Counted from the stretch's first letter, positions 43,859 through 52,315 are shown. The stretch is DNA of 64,000 bases from Marinobacter lutaoensis (GCF_001981305.1 NZ_MSCW01000001.1:619303-683302); one strand, 5' to 3'. Numbers and translations are program-made. Notes: generated from the sequence alone by a model not told the origin.

Positions 43859-45151
43859 TCACGAATGCGGGAAAAAGGTGTCGATCATCTCCGCCCGGAG
43901 CTGATCGATCTGCCGGCCGGCGGGCAATTCAACGTCGTCGTAGGTCAGCGCGGTATCCATCGCCACTGGCCGCTTGACCACGCAGTTCTGGGCAACGCCC
44001 ATGGGCAGCAGGTTCTGTGCCCGCGCGGTGTCAAAGTTCTCGATCAGCGCGTAGTTGGTGTAGCCACCGATGCCATCGAGAACATCCCCTTCCCGCAGGT
44101 CGCGTTTGGCGATCGCGACGGCTTCGCAGTAGGGGCGGCCGAGCGGAGTCACGGTGGCGTCCTGGCAAAGTACGCCCCGGCATACGGTGATGGGAATCTC
44201 CAGCTGGGGCAGGTGGAACGGGGTATAGAAGACGTAGAAGGGGCCGTCGCCCATTTTCAGGTATTTCAGGTAGTCCTGCTTCATGGGGTGGTCGGTGTAC
44301 CCGATCACGAAAGCGCCGGTGGCCGGGGCTGCCCCCAGCAGGAAGTCGACGATGCCCCGGCCGGGCTGGAAGGCGCCCTCGGGAAAGTGGGGCAGACAGT
44401 GGCGGACGTCATCGCAGGCCGGGCCGTACATGCCCCGCTGGCCGACCCCGAACCCCAGGGCGTTGGCGGTGACGGTCAGTTCCATGGAGAGTTTGGTGCC
44501 ATCCACGAACGACGTCATCATGTGGGGCTTCTGGTTGTGGGCCTCAGCGAATGCCTTTTGCGTTTCCGGGGTCCGGTGCACGTCATAGAACCCCTTGAGG
44601 TTGCCGGCACCGACCACCTCCAGGCCCATGGTCCGGACGTGTCGGGCCAGGTTGGAGGCCACTCCGGGCTCGTCGCCGTCGGAGTTCGAGTAGATCACTC
44701 CCATTCGGTCGGCGTAGTGCTTCATCAGAGGGCCGACGGTGGCGTCCATCTCGCAGTTGAGCACGAAGGTATGCTTGCCGGCCTTGATCGCTTCCAGAGT
44801 GGCCCAGGCGCCGTACTCCACCTCGCCGGTGGTTTCCAGGACTGCGTCGATGTCGGGGCTGTCGAAGGCGATCCGGGCGTCGTCGGTCACGGCCTGGGCG
44901 CGGTCCGCGATGGACCGGGCCAGCGCCTCCGCGGAGTGGACCTGCCGAATGTCCCCGGCGCCCGCCTGGGTCAGGATGGCCCGGGCGTTGTCCGGCGTGC
45001 GGTTCACCACCACGGCCAGGTGTATGGCCGGGAAAGCACTGAGAATCTGCGAGGCGATATGTTTTGCACTGTACCCGGCGCCCACTATGGCGAGCCGGAT
45101 CGGCCGGTCTTCCTGAAGCCGTTTGGCGATGGCGGTGTCTACGATGATCAT
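43859..45151 (-). CDS. NAD(P)-dependent oxidoreductase with SAF domain
   Basis: A 430-residue protein. The N-terminal Rossmann fold has RLAIVGAGYSAKHIASQIL, and a homoserine-dehydrogenase-like middle part contains VLETTGEVEYGAWATLEAIKAGKHTFVLNCEMDATVGPLM. The C-terminal SAF-like region has VAIAKRDLREGDVLDGIGGYTNYALIEN. Proteins of this layout occur in nucleotide-sugar gene clusters and act on an unidentified intermediate. ATG 45151 is used; an upstream frame to 45238 overlaps the RfbC-like gene. It begins 16 bases after that gene's stop. Confidence 0.78.
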   Translation of the reverse strand: MIIVDTAIAKRLQEDRPIRLAIVGAGYSAKHIASQILSAFPAIHLAVVVNRTPDNARAILTQAGAGDIRQVHSAEALARSIADRAQAVTDDARIAFDSPDIDAVLETTGEVEYGAWATLEAIKAGKHTFVLNCEMDATVGPLMKHYADRMGVIYSNSDGDEPGVASNLARHVRTMGLEVVGAGNLKGFYDVHRTPETQKAFAEAHNQKPHMMTSFVDGTKLSMELTVTANALGFGVGQRGMYGPACDDVRHCLPHFPEGAFQPGRGIVDFLLGAAPATGAFVIGYTDHPMKQDYLKYLKMGDGPFYVFYTPFHLPQLEIPITVCRGVLCQDATVTPLGRPYCEAVAIAKRDLREGDVLDGIGGYTNYALIENFDTARAQNLLPMGVAQNCVVKRPVAMDTALTYDDVELPAGRQIDQLRAEMIDTFFPHS

Positions 45152-45167
45152 GCTCGGCCCTCCACGG

Positions 45168-45695
45168 TTACCTGAAGTCCGGCCACTGCGTGTCGTTGTC
45201 GGAAATGGCAGTGATCTCCAGGGGCCAGTCGATTGCAAACGCCGGGTCGTCGTAGCGGACGCCGGTCGCCGACTCGGGATGATAGAACTCGGTGGTGTGA
45301 TAGTAGATCTCGGTGTCGTCCACCAGGGTCTGGTAGCCGGTGGCGCAGCCTTCGGGGATGTACAGCATCCGGGCGTTTGCCGCCGTCAGTTCGGTGGCGA
45401 ACCATTGCTTGAAGGTGGGCGAGTCGCGGCGCAGGTCGACGATGACATCGTATACCGCCCCCCGGGGACAGCGGATGATTTTCACTTCCGCGTGCGGCGT
45501 CCTCTGGAAGTGCAGCCCACGCAAGGTGCCGGCGCGGGCGCTGACGCCGATGTTCGACTGGCGGATGCATGTGGCCAGTCCCATATCGGCCATTTCCTGC
45601 TCGCACCAGAGCCGGCCGAAAAACCCCCGGTCATCGCCAATGCGGTTGACGTCGATCAGGTAGGCACCGGCGATGGGGGTTTCGGTGAATTCCAT
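45168..45695 (-). CDS. dTDP-4-dehydrorhamnose 3,5-epimerase family protein (RfbC-like)
   Basis: A 175-residue cupin of the RmlC/RfbC family: GAYLIDVNRIGDDRGFFGRLWCEQEM, the catalytic-site LRGLHFQRTPHAEVKIIRCPRGAVYDVIVDLR and YIPEGCATGYQTLVDDTEIYYHTTEFYHPESATGVRYDDPAFAIDWP. Its length is that of RmlC. It should epimerise a 4-keto sugar nucleotide. With the cytidylyltransferase-like gene next door the substrate may be a CDP-sugar rather than dTDP-4-keto-rhamnose (inference). Confidence 0.87.
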   Translation of the reverse strand: MEFTETPIAGAYLIDVNRIGDDRGFFGRLWCEQEMADMGLATCIRQSNIGVSARAGTLRGLHFQRTPHAEVKIIRCPRGAVYDVIVDLRRDSPTFKQWFATELTAANARMLYIPEGCATGYQTLVDDTEIYYHTTEFYHPESATGVRYDDPAFAIDWPLEITAISDNDTQWPDFR

Positions 45696-45715
45696 GGAAT
45701 CCGTCCTTCGCCCGG

Positions 45716-46738
45716 CTATTGCCAGAACAGGTCGCGACTGAGCTTGCCCTGCTCAATCAGGTTGGTGATGTGGGCAATCCGCTTGTACCGGATGCCCTCG
45801 TAATCGTCCTTGCTGAGGCCGAAGCGACGGTAGGACTCGTAACACTGCTCAACCCCCATGCGGGCGGTCCAGCGGGTTTTGAAATCCGGGAACACCGAGT
45901 GGATCTTGTCGAAATTGACCTTGTAGGAACGCGGGTCCGGGCCGGCGTCTTCGGCGTATTCCACCTCGCAGTTGGGCACCGTCTCCTTGACGAACTGTGC
46001 CAGCTCCCGCATCTGATAGTTCTCGCTGTTGCTGCCGACGTTGACGGCCAGGTTGTGTATGACCGGCTTGTCGGCGCGGAGGGCACAGATCACCGCCTGG
46101 GTGATGTCCTCGATGTGCACCAGCGGGCGCCAGGGCGTGCCGTCGCTCTTGAGCAGGATCTTGCCGGTGGTGTAGGCCCAGGCCACCAGGTTGTTGATGA
46201 CCAAATCGAAGCGGATACGAGGGGAAACCCCGTAGGCCGTCGCGTTGCGCAGGAAGACCGGGCTGAAATGCCGGTCCGCCAATTGCGAAACGTCGCGCTC
46301 CACGTACACCTTGGATTTGGCGTAGGGCGTCACCGGGTTGAACTCCGCGGTTTCGTCCAGCACATCCTCGCCGGCCTTGCCGTACATGCTGCAGGAGGAT
46401 GCGAACAGAAACCGGTCCACGCCAACGGCTTTCGCGATTTCCGCCAGGCGGACGGAGGCGCGGTGGTTGATGTCGTAGGTCAGGTCGGGGTTGATGTTGC
46501 CCAGGGGGTCGTTGGACAGGGCCGCCAGATGCACGATGGCATCGAAGCCTTCGATGTCCCTCGGCTCCACCTGGCGGACGTCCTTGGCGATGGTGGGGAC
46601 GGCGAGGGGCTCGTCGCCGTAGGTACAGTAGCGGTAGAGGTCGGTGTCCAGACCGGTCACCTCAAACCCTTCCTCAAGCAGCATGGGCACCATCACGGTT
46701 CCAATGAAGCCCCTGTGTCCGGTAACCAGTACTTTCAT
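45716..46738 (-). CDS. NAD-dependent epimerase/dehydratase (extended SDR)
   Basis: A 340-residue extended SDR. The nucleotide-binding motif is VTGHRGFIGTVMVPMLLEEGFEVTGLDTD, the catalytic pair is in TPYAKSK (YxxxK), and LAALSNDPLGNINPDLTYDIN and FLRNATAYGVSPRIRFDLVINNLV follow. It likely dehydrates or epimerises the activated sugar made by the neighbouring cytidylyltransferase-like enzyme. ATG 46738, 17 bases after the GT2 stop. Members close to this one are often labelled UDP-glucose 4-epimerase; the actual substrate is unknown. Confidence 0.87.
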   Translation of the reverse strand: MKVLVTGHRGFIGTVMVPMLLEEGFEVTGLDTDLYRYCTYGDEPLAVPTIAKDVRQVEPRDIEGFDAIVHLAALSNDPLGNINPDLTYDINHRASVRLAEIAKAVGVDRFLFASSCSMYGKAGEDVLDETAEFNPVTPYAKSKVYVERDVSQLADRHFSPVFLRNATAYGVSPRIRFDLVINNLVAWAYTTGKILLKSDGTPWRPLVHIEDITQAVICALRADKPVIHNLAVNVGSNSENYQMRELAQFVKETVPNCEVEYAEDAGPDPRSYKVNFDKIHSVFPDFKTRWTARMGVEQCYESYRRFGLSKDDYEGIRYKRIAHITNLIEQGKLSRDLFWQ

Positions 46739-46755
46739 GATGTCTCCTTGGCGTG

Positions 46756-47658
46756 CTAGGGGCGTTTCAGAAGCCCGAACTTGATGAGATCTACCAACTC
46801 ATTCTTCATGGGCTCCTTGTACCAGTAGGCCCGCTTGAGGAGGTAAAAGAACAGGACCCGCTGATCACTGAAGGGAATGGGCGCGCGGGCGACCGCCTTG
46901 TAGAACTCGAGAATGCTGCGCCAGGTCTGGAGGACCATCCGGCGTTTCTGTGGATCCCAGAAATTGCGCTGGCGCTCGGCATCGGAGCGTTCCCAGCTGC
47001 TGGCCTCCGGGTGCATGCGGCGGTTGAACAGGTGGACTGGGATTTCATGGAACTTGCCATACAGCGTGAGCTCCACGATCAGGTTGATGTCCGAGGCGAC
47101 GTAATTGCCCAGCAGTGCAGTCCGGGCCAGTGCCTCCCGGCGGATCAGGCCGTACATGAGGTTCTGCAGCCCGATCCGCCGGGTACATTCGATGAAACGG
47201 TCGGCGGGACGTTCGTCGCGAAGGTCCAGGTTGTCGTCGTAGTCCTCGATCGGCTGGCCGTGTTCGTCGATGATGCGGGTCTTGCCATAGGCCAGGACGA
47301 CATCCGGATGTTGGTCCAGGACCTCCACACATCGTTCGAGCAGTGTCGGTTCGATCGGATCGTCGGCGTTCTGCCACCGGAAATACGGCGACCGGGCCGG
47401 CTCGAAGCAGCGGGCGTAGTTGCGGGCGGCGCCCAGATTGACCGGGTTGCGCAGGTAGGTGATCCGCTTGTCCTCGCGGGCAAACCGCCGGCAGATGTCC
47501 TCGGTGCCGTCCGTGGAGGCGTTGTCGGCAATGAAGAGGGAAAAATGGGGGTAGGTCTGGTTCAGAACCGAAGCCAGGGTCCCGGCCAAATATCGCTCTC
47601 CGTTGTATACGGGCAGTCCGATTGCAACCGGCGTGGCCAGGTCGTACTGCTGACTCAT
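46756..47658 (-). CDS. Glycosyltransferase family 2
   Basis: A 300-residue GT-A enzyme: VAIGLPVYNGERYLAGTLASVLNQTYPHF, IADNASTDGTEDICRRFARED, and YFRWQNADDPIEP as the DxD-containing stretch. It is cytoplasmic with no membrane helices. I start at ATG 47658, 6 bases after AAGGAAAG; a frame reaching 47775 runs through the AT-rich promoter region. It is the first gene of the minus-strand operon extending at least to the YetA-like gene. Confidence 0.87.
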   Translation of the reverse strand: MSQQYDLATPVAIGLPVYNGERYLAGTLASVLNQTYPHFSLFIADNASTDGTEDICRRFAREDKRITYLRNPVNLGAARNYARCFEPARSPYFRWQNADDPIEPTLLERCVEVLDQHPDVVLAYGKTRIIDEHGQPIEDYDDNLDLRDERPADRFIECTRRIGLQNLMYGLIRREALARTALLGNYVASDINLIVELTLYGKFHEIPVHLFNRRMHPEASSWERSDAERQRNFWDPQKRRMVLQTWRSILEFYKAVARAPIPFSDQRVLFFYLLKRAYWYKEPMKNELVDLIKFGLLKRP

Positions 47659-47707
47659 TGCGCTTTCCTTCGCCGAAAAATGCCGTCTTACTTGTTTGTT
47701 AATATTA

Positions 47708-47722
47708 GTACACTTTTGTAAC
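47708..47722 (-). promoter_or_regulatory. Tandem GTTAC-N5-TGTAC box, site 3 of 3
   Basis: On the minus strand GTTAC AAAAG TGTAC, preceded in phase by TATAC-ATTTT (47723-47732), so three pentamers can be read at a 10-bp period. It lies 50 bases before the minus-strand glycosyltransferase start. A TATAGT -10-like hexamer for the opposite, + strand lipoprotein gene lies at 47729-47734, so the box could control both directions. The core TTTTGT-A-ACAAAA is also a palindrome. Confidence 0.5.
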
Positions 47723-47805
47723 AAAATGTATAGTGAAAAAGGACGGTAGGGGGCCGTTTTTGTCCCCTCTGACACAGGGCTGGACGGCCAGGGGACACTG
47801 AAACC

Positions 47806-50211
47806 ATGGATCTATCAATGGGTTATGGAGGAGATTGCAGGCGGCACCCGAAGTCACGGAGTGCGCGAACCCTGGTGTTCGGGGTTGGGCTGTGTTGCCT
47901 GTTGACGCTGCCGGGTTGCGGGGACGATCCGGGGCAGGGGGCGGAGGCAGCCTCCGGCGGCGCGCCCTTTCGCGAAGAGGTCATAGACCCTGAAGGCCCC
48001 AACGCTCCCTGGGGCAAGGCGGTGGGTGACATCAACGGCGATGGTCTGATCGATATCGTCATCGGTGGTCACCGCCCCCGCTACCTGACACTGTTTGAAC
48101 GGGGGCTGCGCAAGCTGGGGTTCGAGCCGGGCAAGGACCGGGTCGGGGAGCTGGTGTGGTACGAGAATCCCGGCTGGCAACGGCACCTTGTCAGCGAGCA
48201 CTTCAGTATTCGGACGGAAATGGAAGTGGCGGACCTCAACGCCGACGGCCGCAATGACATTGTTGCGGTCACCGATCAGGGGCTGGTCTGGCTGGAAAAT
48301 GGCGACTGGACCCCGCACTTGGTGGACCCCGCCAAGTTCCATGATGTCGAAGTGGCGGACTTGGATGGCGACGGGCAGCCGGAGCTGGTGGTGCGGAACC
48401 AGTCTCTGTTTGGTTACGCCAACGGCAATTTCGTGCGGGTATTCCAACGCGATGGCGACGGAGCCTGGCAGTCCCGGGATCTGCCGGTTCCCCACGGCGA
48501 AGGCTTGGTGGTGGTGGACATGAATAACGACCGGGCGCCGGACATCGTTGTCAACGGTGTCTGGTTGGCAAGCCCGGGGGCCGATGTGCTGCACCAGCCT
48601 TGGCTGCCGATTCACTACACCCTGGGTGCCGGGGGCGAGCCGCTGTGGCAGTGGGACGACACCTTTATCAGTACCGCCGATCTTAACCAGGATGGTTACC
48701 GGGATATTCTGCTGTCGCCGGCGGAAGAAGCGGGCGAGCACTATGACATTGCCTGGTTGATCAATCCCGGTCCTTCCGGAGATGGCTGGCGCAAGCAAGT
48801 GGTGGCACAAGGGGTCGAATCCGTCCACCACTTCGTGGCGGCGGCCGATGCCGACGGCGACGGCGACATGGATGTCCTGACGGCGGAAATGAACCAGGGC
48901 GAGGGCGACAACCCGGTTTCGGTGTACTGGAACGAGCCGGGAGGCTGGCGGGAAGACATCCTGTCCCACGATGCGGGTCACAGCCTCCGGGCCGTGGATA
49001 TCGACGGGGATTTCGACGTCGACTTGATCGGCACCAACTGGGAGATTCGAAATTACCAGGAAGCCTACCCGGTCCGGATCTGGAGGAACCTGACGTCCCC
49101 AAAGGAGGACTGGGCCCGGCACGTCATTGATGACGACCGGCCGGGCCAGGCCACCAGCCTCCTTGCCAGGGACCTTGATGGCGACGGCTTCCCGGATCTG
49201 ATATCCGGTGGCTGGTGGTACCGGAATCCGCACCGGCTGGCGGCCCCCTGGCCCCGTCAGCCATTGGGCGCAGGGGCCACGGATGCGGTGGTCGCCGACG
49301 ACGTGGACGGTGACGGGGATGTGGATGTCATCGCCACCGGCTGGTACGCCTACCATGGGCACCCGAGCCTGCTGAGCCGTGCTTTCGACCTGTTGTCGGG
49401 CCGCCCCCGGCACCCGGGCAATCACGGCCAGCGTCTTTTCCTGGCCGAGAATCTGGGGGGCGGGCACTGGCGTCCGCGCCTGGTGGCGACCTCGGACGAG
49501 GGGGATTTCACCCAGGGTGCCGCGGTTCTGCCGGGGGGCGTCGGCTGGACAGTGCTGCTGTCCTGGCACCAGGAAGGCACCGGTCTGGACGCGCTGCATC
49601 TGGATCCCGGCAGGGCCGGGGCGTGGCGGATTGGCCGCTTCAGCCCCCATTCCCAGAGCGAGGACCTCAGTGTTGCGGACCTGGACCGGGACGGACGGCC
49701 CGACGTGGTGCTCGGTACCCGCTGGCTGCGCAACACCGGTGACGCCTGGCATCTTCGGGCGATGGATGAGCCGCCGGGCAAGCCGGACCGGAACGAGGTC
49801 GGCGACCTGGATGGTGATGGCTGGCCCGATGTGGTGGTCGGGTTCGAGGCAGTCAGCCGCCCCGGCGATCTGGTCTGGTACCGCAATCCCGCCGGAAACG
49901 GTGCCTGGCGGCGCAACCCGATTGCCCGGATGACCGGGCCCATGAGTCTTGGCCTGGGTGATCTGGATGGAGACTCGGATCTGGATGTGGTGGTCGGCGA
50001 GCACAATCTCGTCAGTCCCGGCCATGCCCGGTTGGTCTGGTTCGAGAACCTCGGCGCGGGCGTCGCTTGGCGGGGGCACCGGATCCATCAGGGCGATGAA
50101 CACCACGACGGGGCCGTGCTTGCGGATCTGGACCGGGACGGTGACCTCGACATCGCCTCCATCGGATGGGGCCACCGGCGGGTGATGGTATACGAAAATC
50201 CGGGCTTATGA
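47806..50211 (+). CDS. Lipoprotein with 13 FG-GAP/VCBS-type calcium-binding repeats
   Basis: An 801-residue exported protein. The signal peptide ends in lipobox LPGC, with the cysteine at residue 38 followed by Gly. I count 13 repeats of the type D-(I/L/V)-(N/D)-x-D-x-x-x-D (GDINGDGLIDIV, ADLNADGRNDIV, ADLDGDGQPELV, DDVDGDGDVDVI, GDLDGDGWPDVV and others) spread over the whole protein, as in integrin-like seven-bladed propellers. This suggests two calcium-binding propellers. It probably sits in the outer membrane and binds polysaccharide or protein (inference). Transcription diverges from the GT2 operon. Its 3' end overlaps the flippase end by 6 bases. Confidence 0.82.
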   Translation: MDLSMGYGGDCRRHPKSRSARTLVFGVGLCCLLTLPGCGDDPGQGAEAASGGAPFREEVIDPEGPNAPWGKAVGDINGDGLIDIVIGGHRPRYLTLFERGLRKLGFEPGKDRVGELVWYENPGWQRHLVSEHFSIRTEMEVADLNADGRNDIVAVTDQGLVWLENGDWTPHLVDPAKFHDVEVADLDGDGQPELVVRNQSLFGYANGNFVRVFQRDGDGAWQSRDLPVPHGEGLVVVDMNNDRAPDIVVNGVWLASPGADVLHQPWLPIHYTLGAGGEPLWQWDDTFISTADLNQDGYRDILLSPAEEAGEHYDIAWLINPGPSGDGWRKQVVAQGVESVHHFVAAADADGDGDMDVLTAEMNQGEGDNPVSVYWNEPGGWREDILSHDAGHSLRAVDIDGDFDVDLIGTNWEIRNYQEAYPVRIWRNLTSPKEDWARHVIDDDRPGQATSLLARDLDGDGFPDLISGGWWYRNPHRLAAPWPRQPLGAGATDAVVADDVDGDGDVDVIATGWYAYHGHPSLLSRAFDLLSGRPRHPGNHGQRLFLAENLGGGHWRPRLVATSDEGDFTQGAAVLPGGVGWTVLLSWHQEGTGLDALHLDPGRAGAWRIGRFSPHSQSEDLSVADLDRDGRPDVVLGTRWLRNTGDAWHLRAMDEPPGKPDRNEVGDLDGDGWPDVVVGFEAVSRPGDLVWYRNPAGNGAWRRNPIARMTGPMSLGLGDLDGDSDLDVVVGEHNLVSPGHARLVWFENLGAGVAWRGHRIHQGDEHHDGAVLADLDRDGDLDIASIGWGHRRVMVYENPGL

Positions 50212-51687
50212 GGCGCTGGGTGGCTCCCGGGAAGCGGGCCCGCGACCCAGGCTTTGCCGAACGACGGAGCGCAGCTGCCACCATTCTTCCTGGCCGGCCA
50301 GCAGAAGCCGGGCGCCCACCAGCAGCAGAACGGCGTAAAGCCCAACAAACAGGCTGCCCCGGATAAGAAACTCCAGCAGCGGAGGGGCCCAGGGCAACGC
50401 CAGGCTCCAGGTCAGGGTGCCGGCCCCGGCGCCTCCCAGCATTGCCGGCAGAGACAGATAGGCCAGGCGCGCCAGGCCGAATCCGGTCCACCGGCGGATC
50501 ATCATCAACAGCACCCAGGTCGTTGCCACCGCCAGCCAGCCCCGGGCCCAAGCCATCTGCGGCAGGCTGCCGGTGGCCAGCACCAGCAGCAGCGACAGAA
50601 TGACTGCGGTGGACACCAGGTCGAACAGCAACAGGGCCCTGACCTTGCCAAGGGCAATGACCACGTCGCTGAGCAGGGCAAAGAAGCTGAAGGTGAAGAA
50701 AAACAGCCCGAACGGCCGGAGCAGGTCGGCGTAGTCACGCCATTGCGGCCCGAGCAGCACCTCCACCGTCAGGGTGGGGAACAGCATCAGGAACACCGTA
50801 ATGGGAACCAGCAGGGTGATCATCAGGGCGCTGCTCAGGCGAACCCGATAGGCCAGTTGGGCCTGCCGGTGCTTGACCTGGGCCGTGGCGGCCAGCAACG
50901 GCTCGCTCATGGGGATGAGGATCGACAGCGCCGGTAGGAGGCTGACTTCCCGGACCAGGTTGTACCCCCCCAGAGCCTGGGTGCCGAAGAAGCGGGATAC
51001 CAGCAGGTTGTCGACCTGAGAGCGGGTGAACCCCACCAGTCCACGCAGCAGCAGCCATTGTGAAAACCCCCATTGCTCCCGGAGTCGGGCCAGGGTGAAG
51101 GCGGGGCGATGCCGGTGCAGGAGGTAGGAGCCGGCCGCCAGTACCGTGGCCGAGACCAGATTGCCCAGAACGATGGCCCAGTAGCTGGCCTGGAACAGGG
51201 CGAACCCAATCACCGCGCAGAACGACAGCAGCTTCTGCCAGACGGTAAGCCGAAACAGGGGGCGATAGTTAAGATCCCGGGCCAGCCGCATCAGCCCCGG
51301 GTTCCTCAGTGCCCGGATCGGCAGCGCCAGTGCCGCCACCGACACCGCCAGCGCCAGGTCCGGTTCCTCGAAAAAGGCCGCGAAGGCTGGCGACAGCAGC
51401 ACCACGATCACGGCGAGACTGGTTTTGATCAGGATATCCATGGACCAGGCGGTGTTGAGGTCCAGGTCGTCCACGGCGTCCTTTTGCACGATGTACTGCT
51501 GGTTTCCAGTTTCCACCAGCAGCTCGAACAGCTGCAGCAGGATGGTGATCAGGGCGATCACGCCAAAGTCGTCCGGGGTGAGCAGCCGGGCCAGAATCAG
51601 CGTGCTGACAATGCCGAGGCCGCGCTGGATCAGCTGGGTGCTGAGCAGCAGAAGGGCGCTTTTGATGACTTTCAGGCTGACGGACAT
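50206..51687 (-). CDS. Oligosaccharide flippase (Wzx, polysaccharide synthesis family), second copy
   Basis: A 493-residue polytopic protein of the MOP flippase superfamily with about 12-14 membrane helices. The N-terminus KSALLLLSTQLIQRGLGIVSTLILARLLTPDDFGVIAL is typical of Wzx/TuaB-like proteins. It is only distantly similar by eye to the flippase at 27763, so it may serve a different glycan or be an accessory copy. The region between it and the PEP-CTERM gene holds a terminator at 51751-51776; I see no clear promoter in the remaining 60 bases. Its 3' end overlaps the convergent lipoprotein gene. Confidence 0.87.
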   Translation of the reverse strand: MSVSLKVIKSALLLLSTQLIQRGLGIVSTLILARLLTPDDFGVIALITILLQLFELLVETGNQQYIVQKDAVDDLDLNTAWSMDILIKTSLAVIVVLLSPAFAAFFEEPDLALAVSVAALALPIRALRNPGLMRLARDLNYRPLFRLTVWQKLLSFCAVIGFALFQASYWAIVLGNLVSATVLAAGSYLLHRHRPAFTLARLREQWGFSQWLLLRGLVGFTRSQVDNLLVSRFFGTQALGGYNLVREVSLLPALSILIPMSEPLLAATAQVKHRQAQLAYRVRLSSALMITLLVPITVFLMLFPTLTVEVLLGPQWRDYADLLRPFGLFFFTFSFFALLSDVVIALGKVRALLLFDLVSTAVILSLLLVLATGSLPQMAWARGWLAVATTWVLLMMIRRWTGFGLARLAYLSLPAMLGGAGAGTLTWSLALPWAPPLLEFLIRGSLFVGLYAVLLLVGARLLLAGQEEWWQLRSVVRQSLGRGPASREPPSAS

Positions 51688-51750
51688 CGGCCAGACAAGC
51701 TCGGAGGGTTGATCGGCGTGGCTAATGAAAGGTTTCTGCCATTAAAGCAG

Positions 51751-51776
51751 AAAAAGCCAGCAGTCGCTGGCTTTTT
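51751..51776 (-). terminator. Rho-independent terminator of the PEP-CTERM gene
   Basis: AAAAAGCCAGC (51751-51761), a 4-base loop, and GCTGGCTTTTT (51766-51776) form an exact stem with a T-run on both strands. On the minus strand it lies 24 bases after the PEP-CTERM stop. It insulates this gene from the downstream flippase. Confidence 0.9.
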
Positions 51777-51799
51777 CATCCTCTGTGCGAGGGGTGGGT

Positions 51800-52315
51800 T
51801 CAGGCTTTGCGCCGACGGGCCACACCCAGGCCAACCAATCCCAGTCCCAGCAGGGCCAGGGTGCCGGGTTCCGGCACGGCTTCGGTTACGACCGTAAGCA
51901 CGGATTTGCCGACGTAGAAGTCGCCCAGGGTCGGCAGCGTGGAGCTGATGGTCACATCCAGATAACCATCCGCGTTCAGGGCGCCGATCGCCTTGACGCC
52001 AAGGTCGTTGAAAAAGTCCGCGGTTCCGAACTGGAAATAACCCGTGTCGAAATCGAAGTCCTCAATGGTGAAGAGGATGGATTCCGGCAGCGGTTCGAAC
52101 CAGTCTTTGTCATCCCAGATGTCGATCGCGAGCGTGCCGCTGACGGCTGTCCCCAGGGTGAAGCCATCATCGTTGATATCGTGGGTGTAGGTATGGGAAC
52201 CCAGGTACCCCACCTTGACGTTCTGGTAGACCGTGTCGGTGATTACACCCGCGTTGGCAGCAGCGGACAAGGTCATGACCGCCCCAGCAACGATTCCTCC
52301 AACAAGCTGTTTCAT
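51800..52315 (-). CDS. PEP-CTERM sorting domain-containing protein
   Basis: A 171-residue exported protein and the only clear exosortase substrate in the window. Its signal peptide is MKQLVGGIVAGAVMTLSAAANA (cleavage near residue 22). The C-terminus has the full tripartite PEP-CTERM signal: VPEPGTLALL, a hydrophobic stretch and the basic end ARRRKA. The body, rich in Asp/Phe/Gly with predicted beta strands, has no recognised function. Start ATG 52315 has GGAAGG shortly upstream; a longer frame to 52393 would run over the promoter. A sigma-54 promoter lies at 52362-52377 and a terminator at 51751-51776, so it is a single-gene unit next to the exosortase gene. Confidence 0.93.
   Translation of the reverse strand: MKQLVGGIVAGAVMTLSAAANAGVITDTVYQNVKVGYLGSHTYTHDINDDGFTLGTAVSGTLAIDIWDDKDWFEPLPESILFTIEDFDFDTGYFQFGTADFFNDLGVKAIGALNADGYLDVTISSTLPTLGDFYVGKSVLTVVTEAVPEPGTLALLGLGLVGLGVARRRKA

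Noticed and set aside
47854..50175. 773-codon minus-strand frame opposite the VCBS lipoprotein
   Set aside because: The regular Asp codons of the repeats keep the opposite strand free of stops; its translation has no domain or signal peptide.
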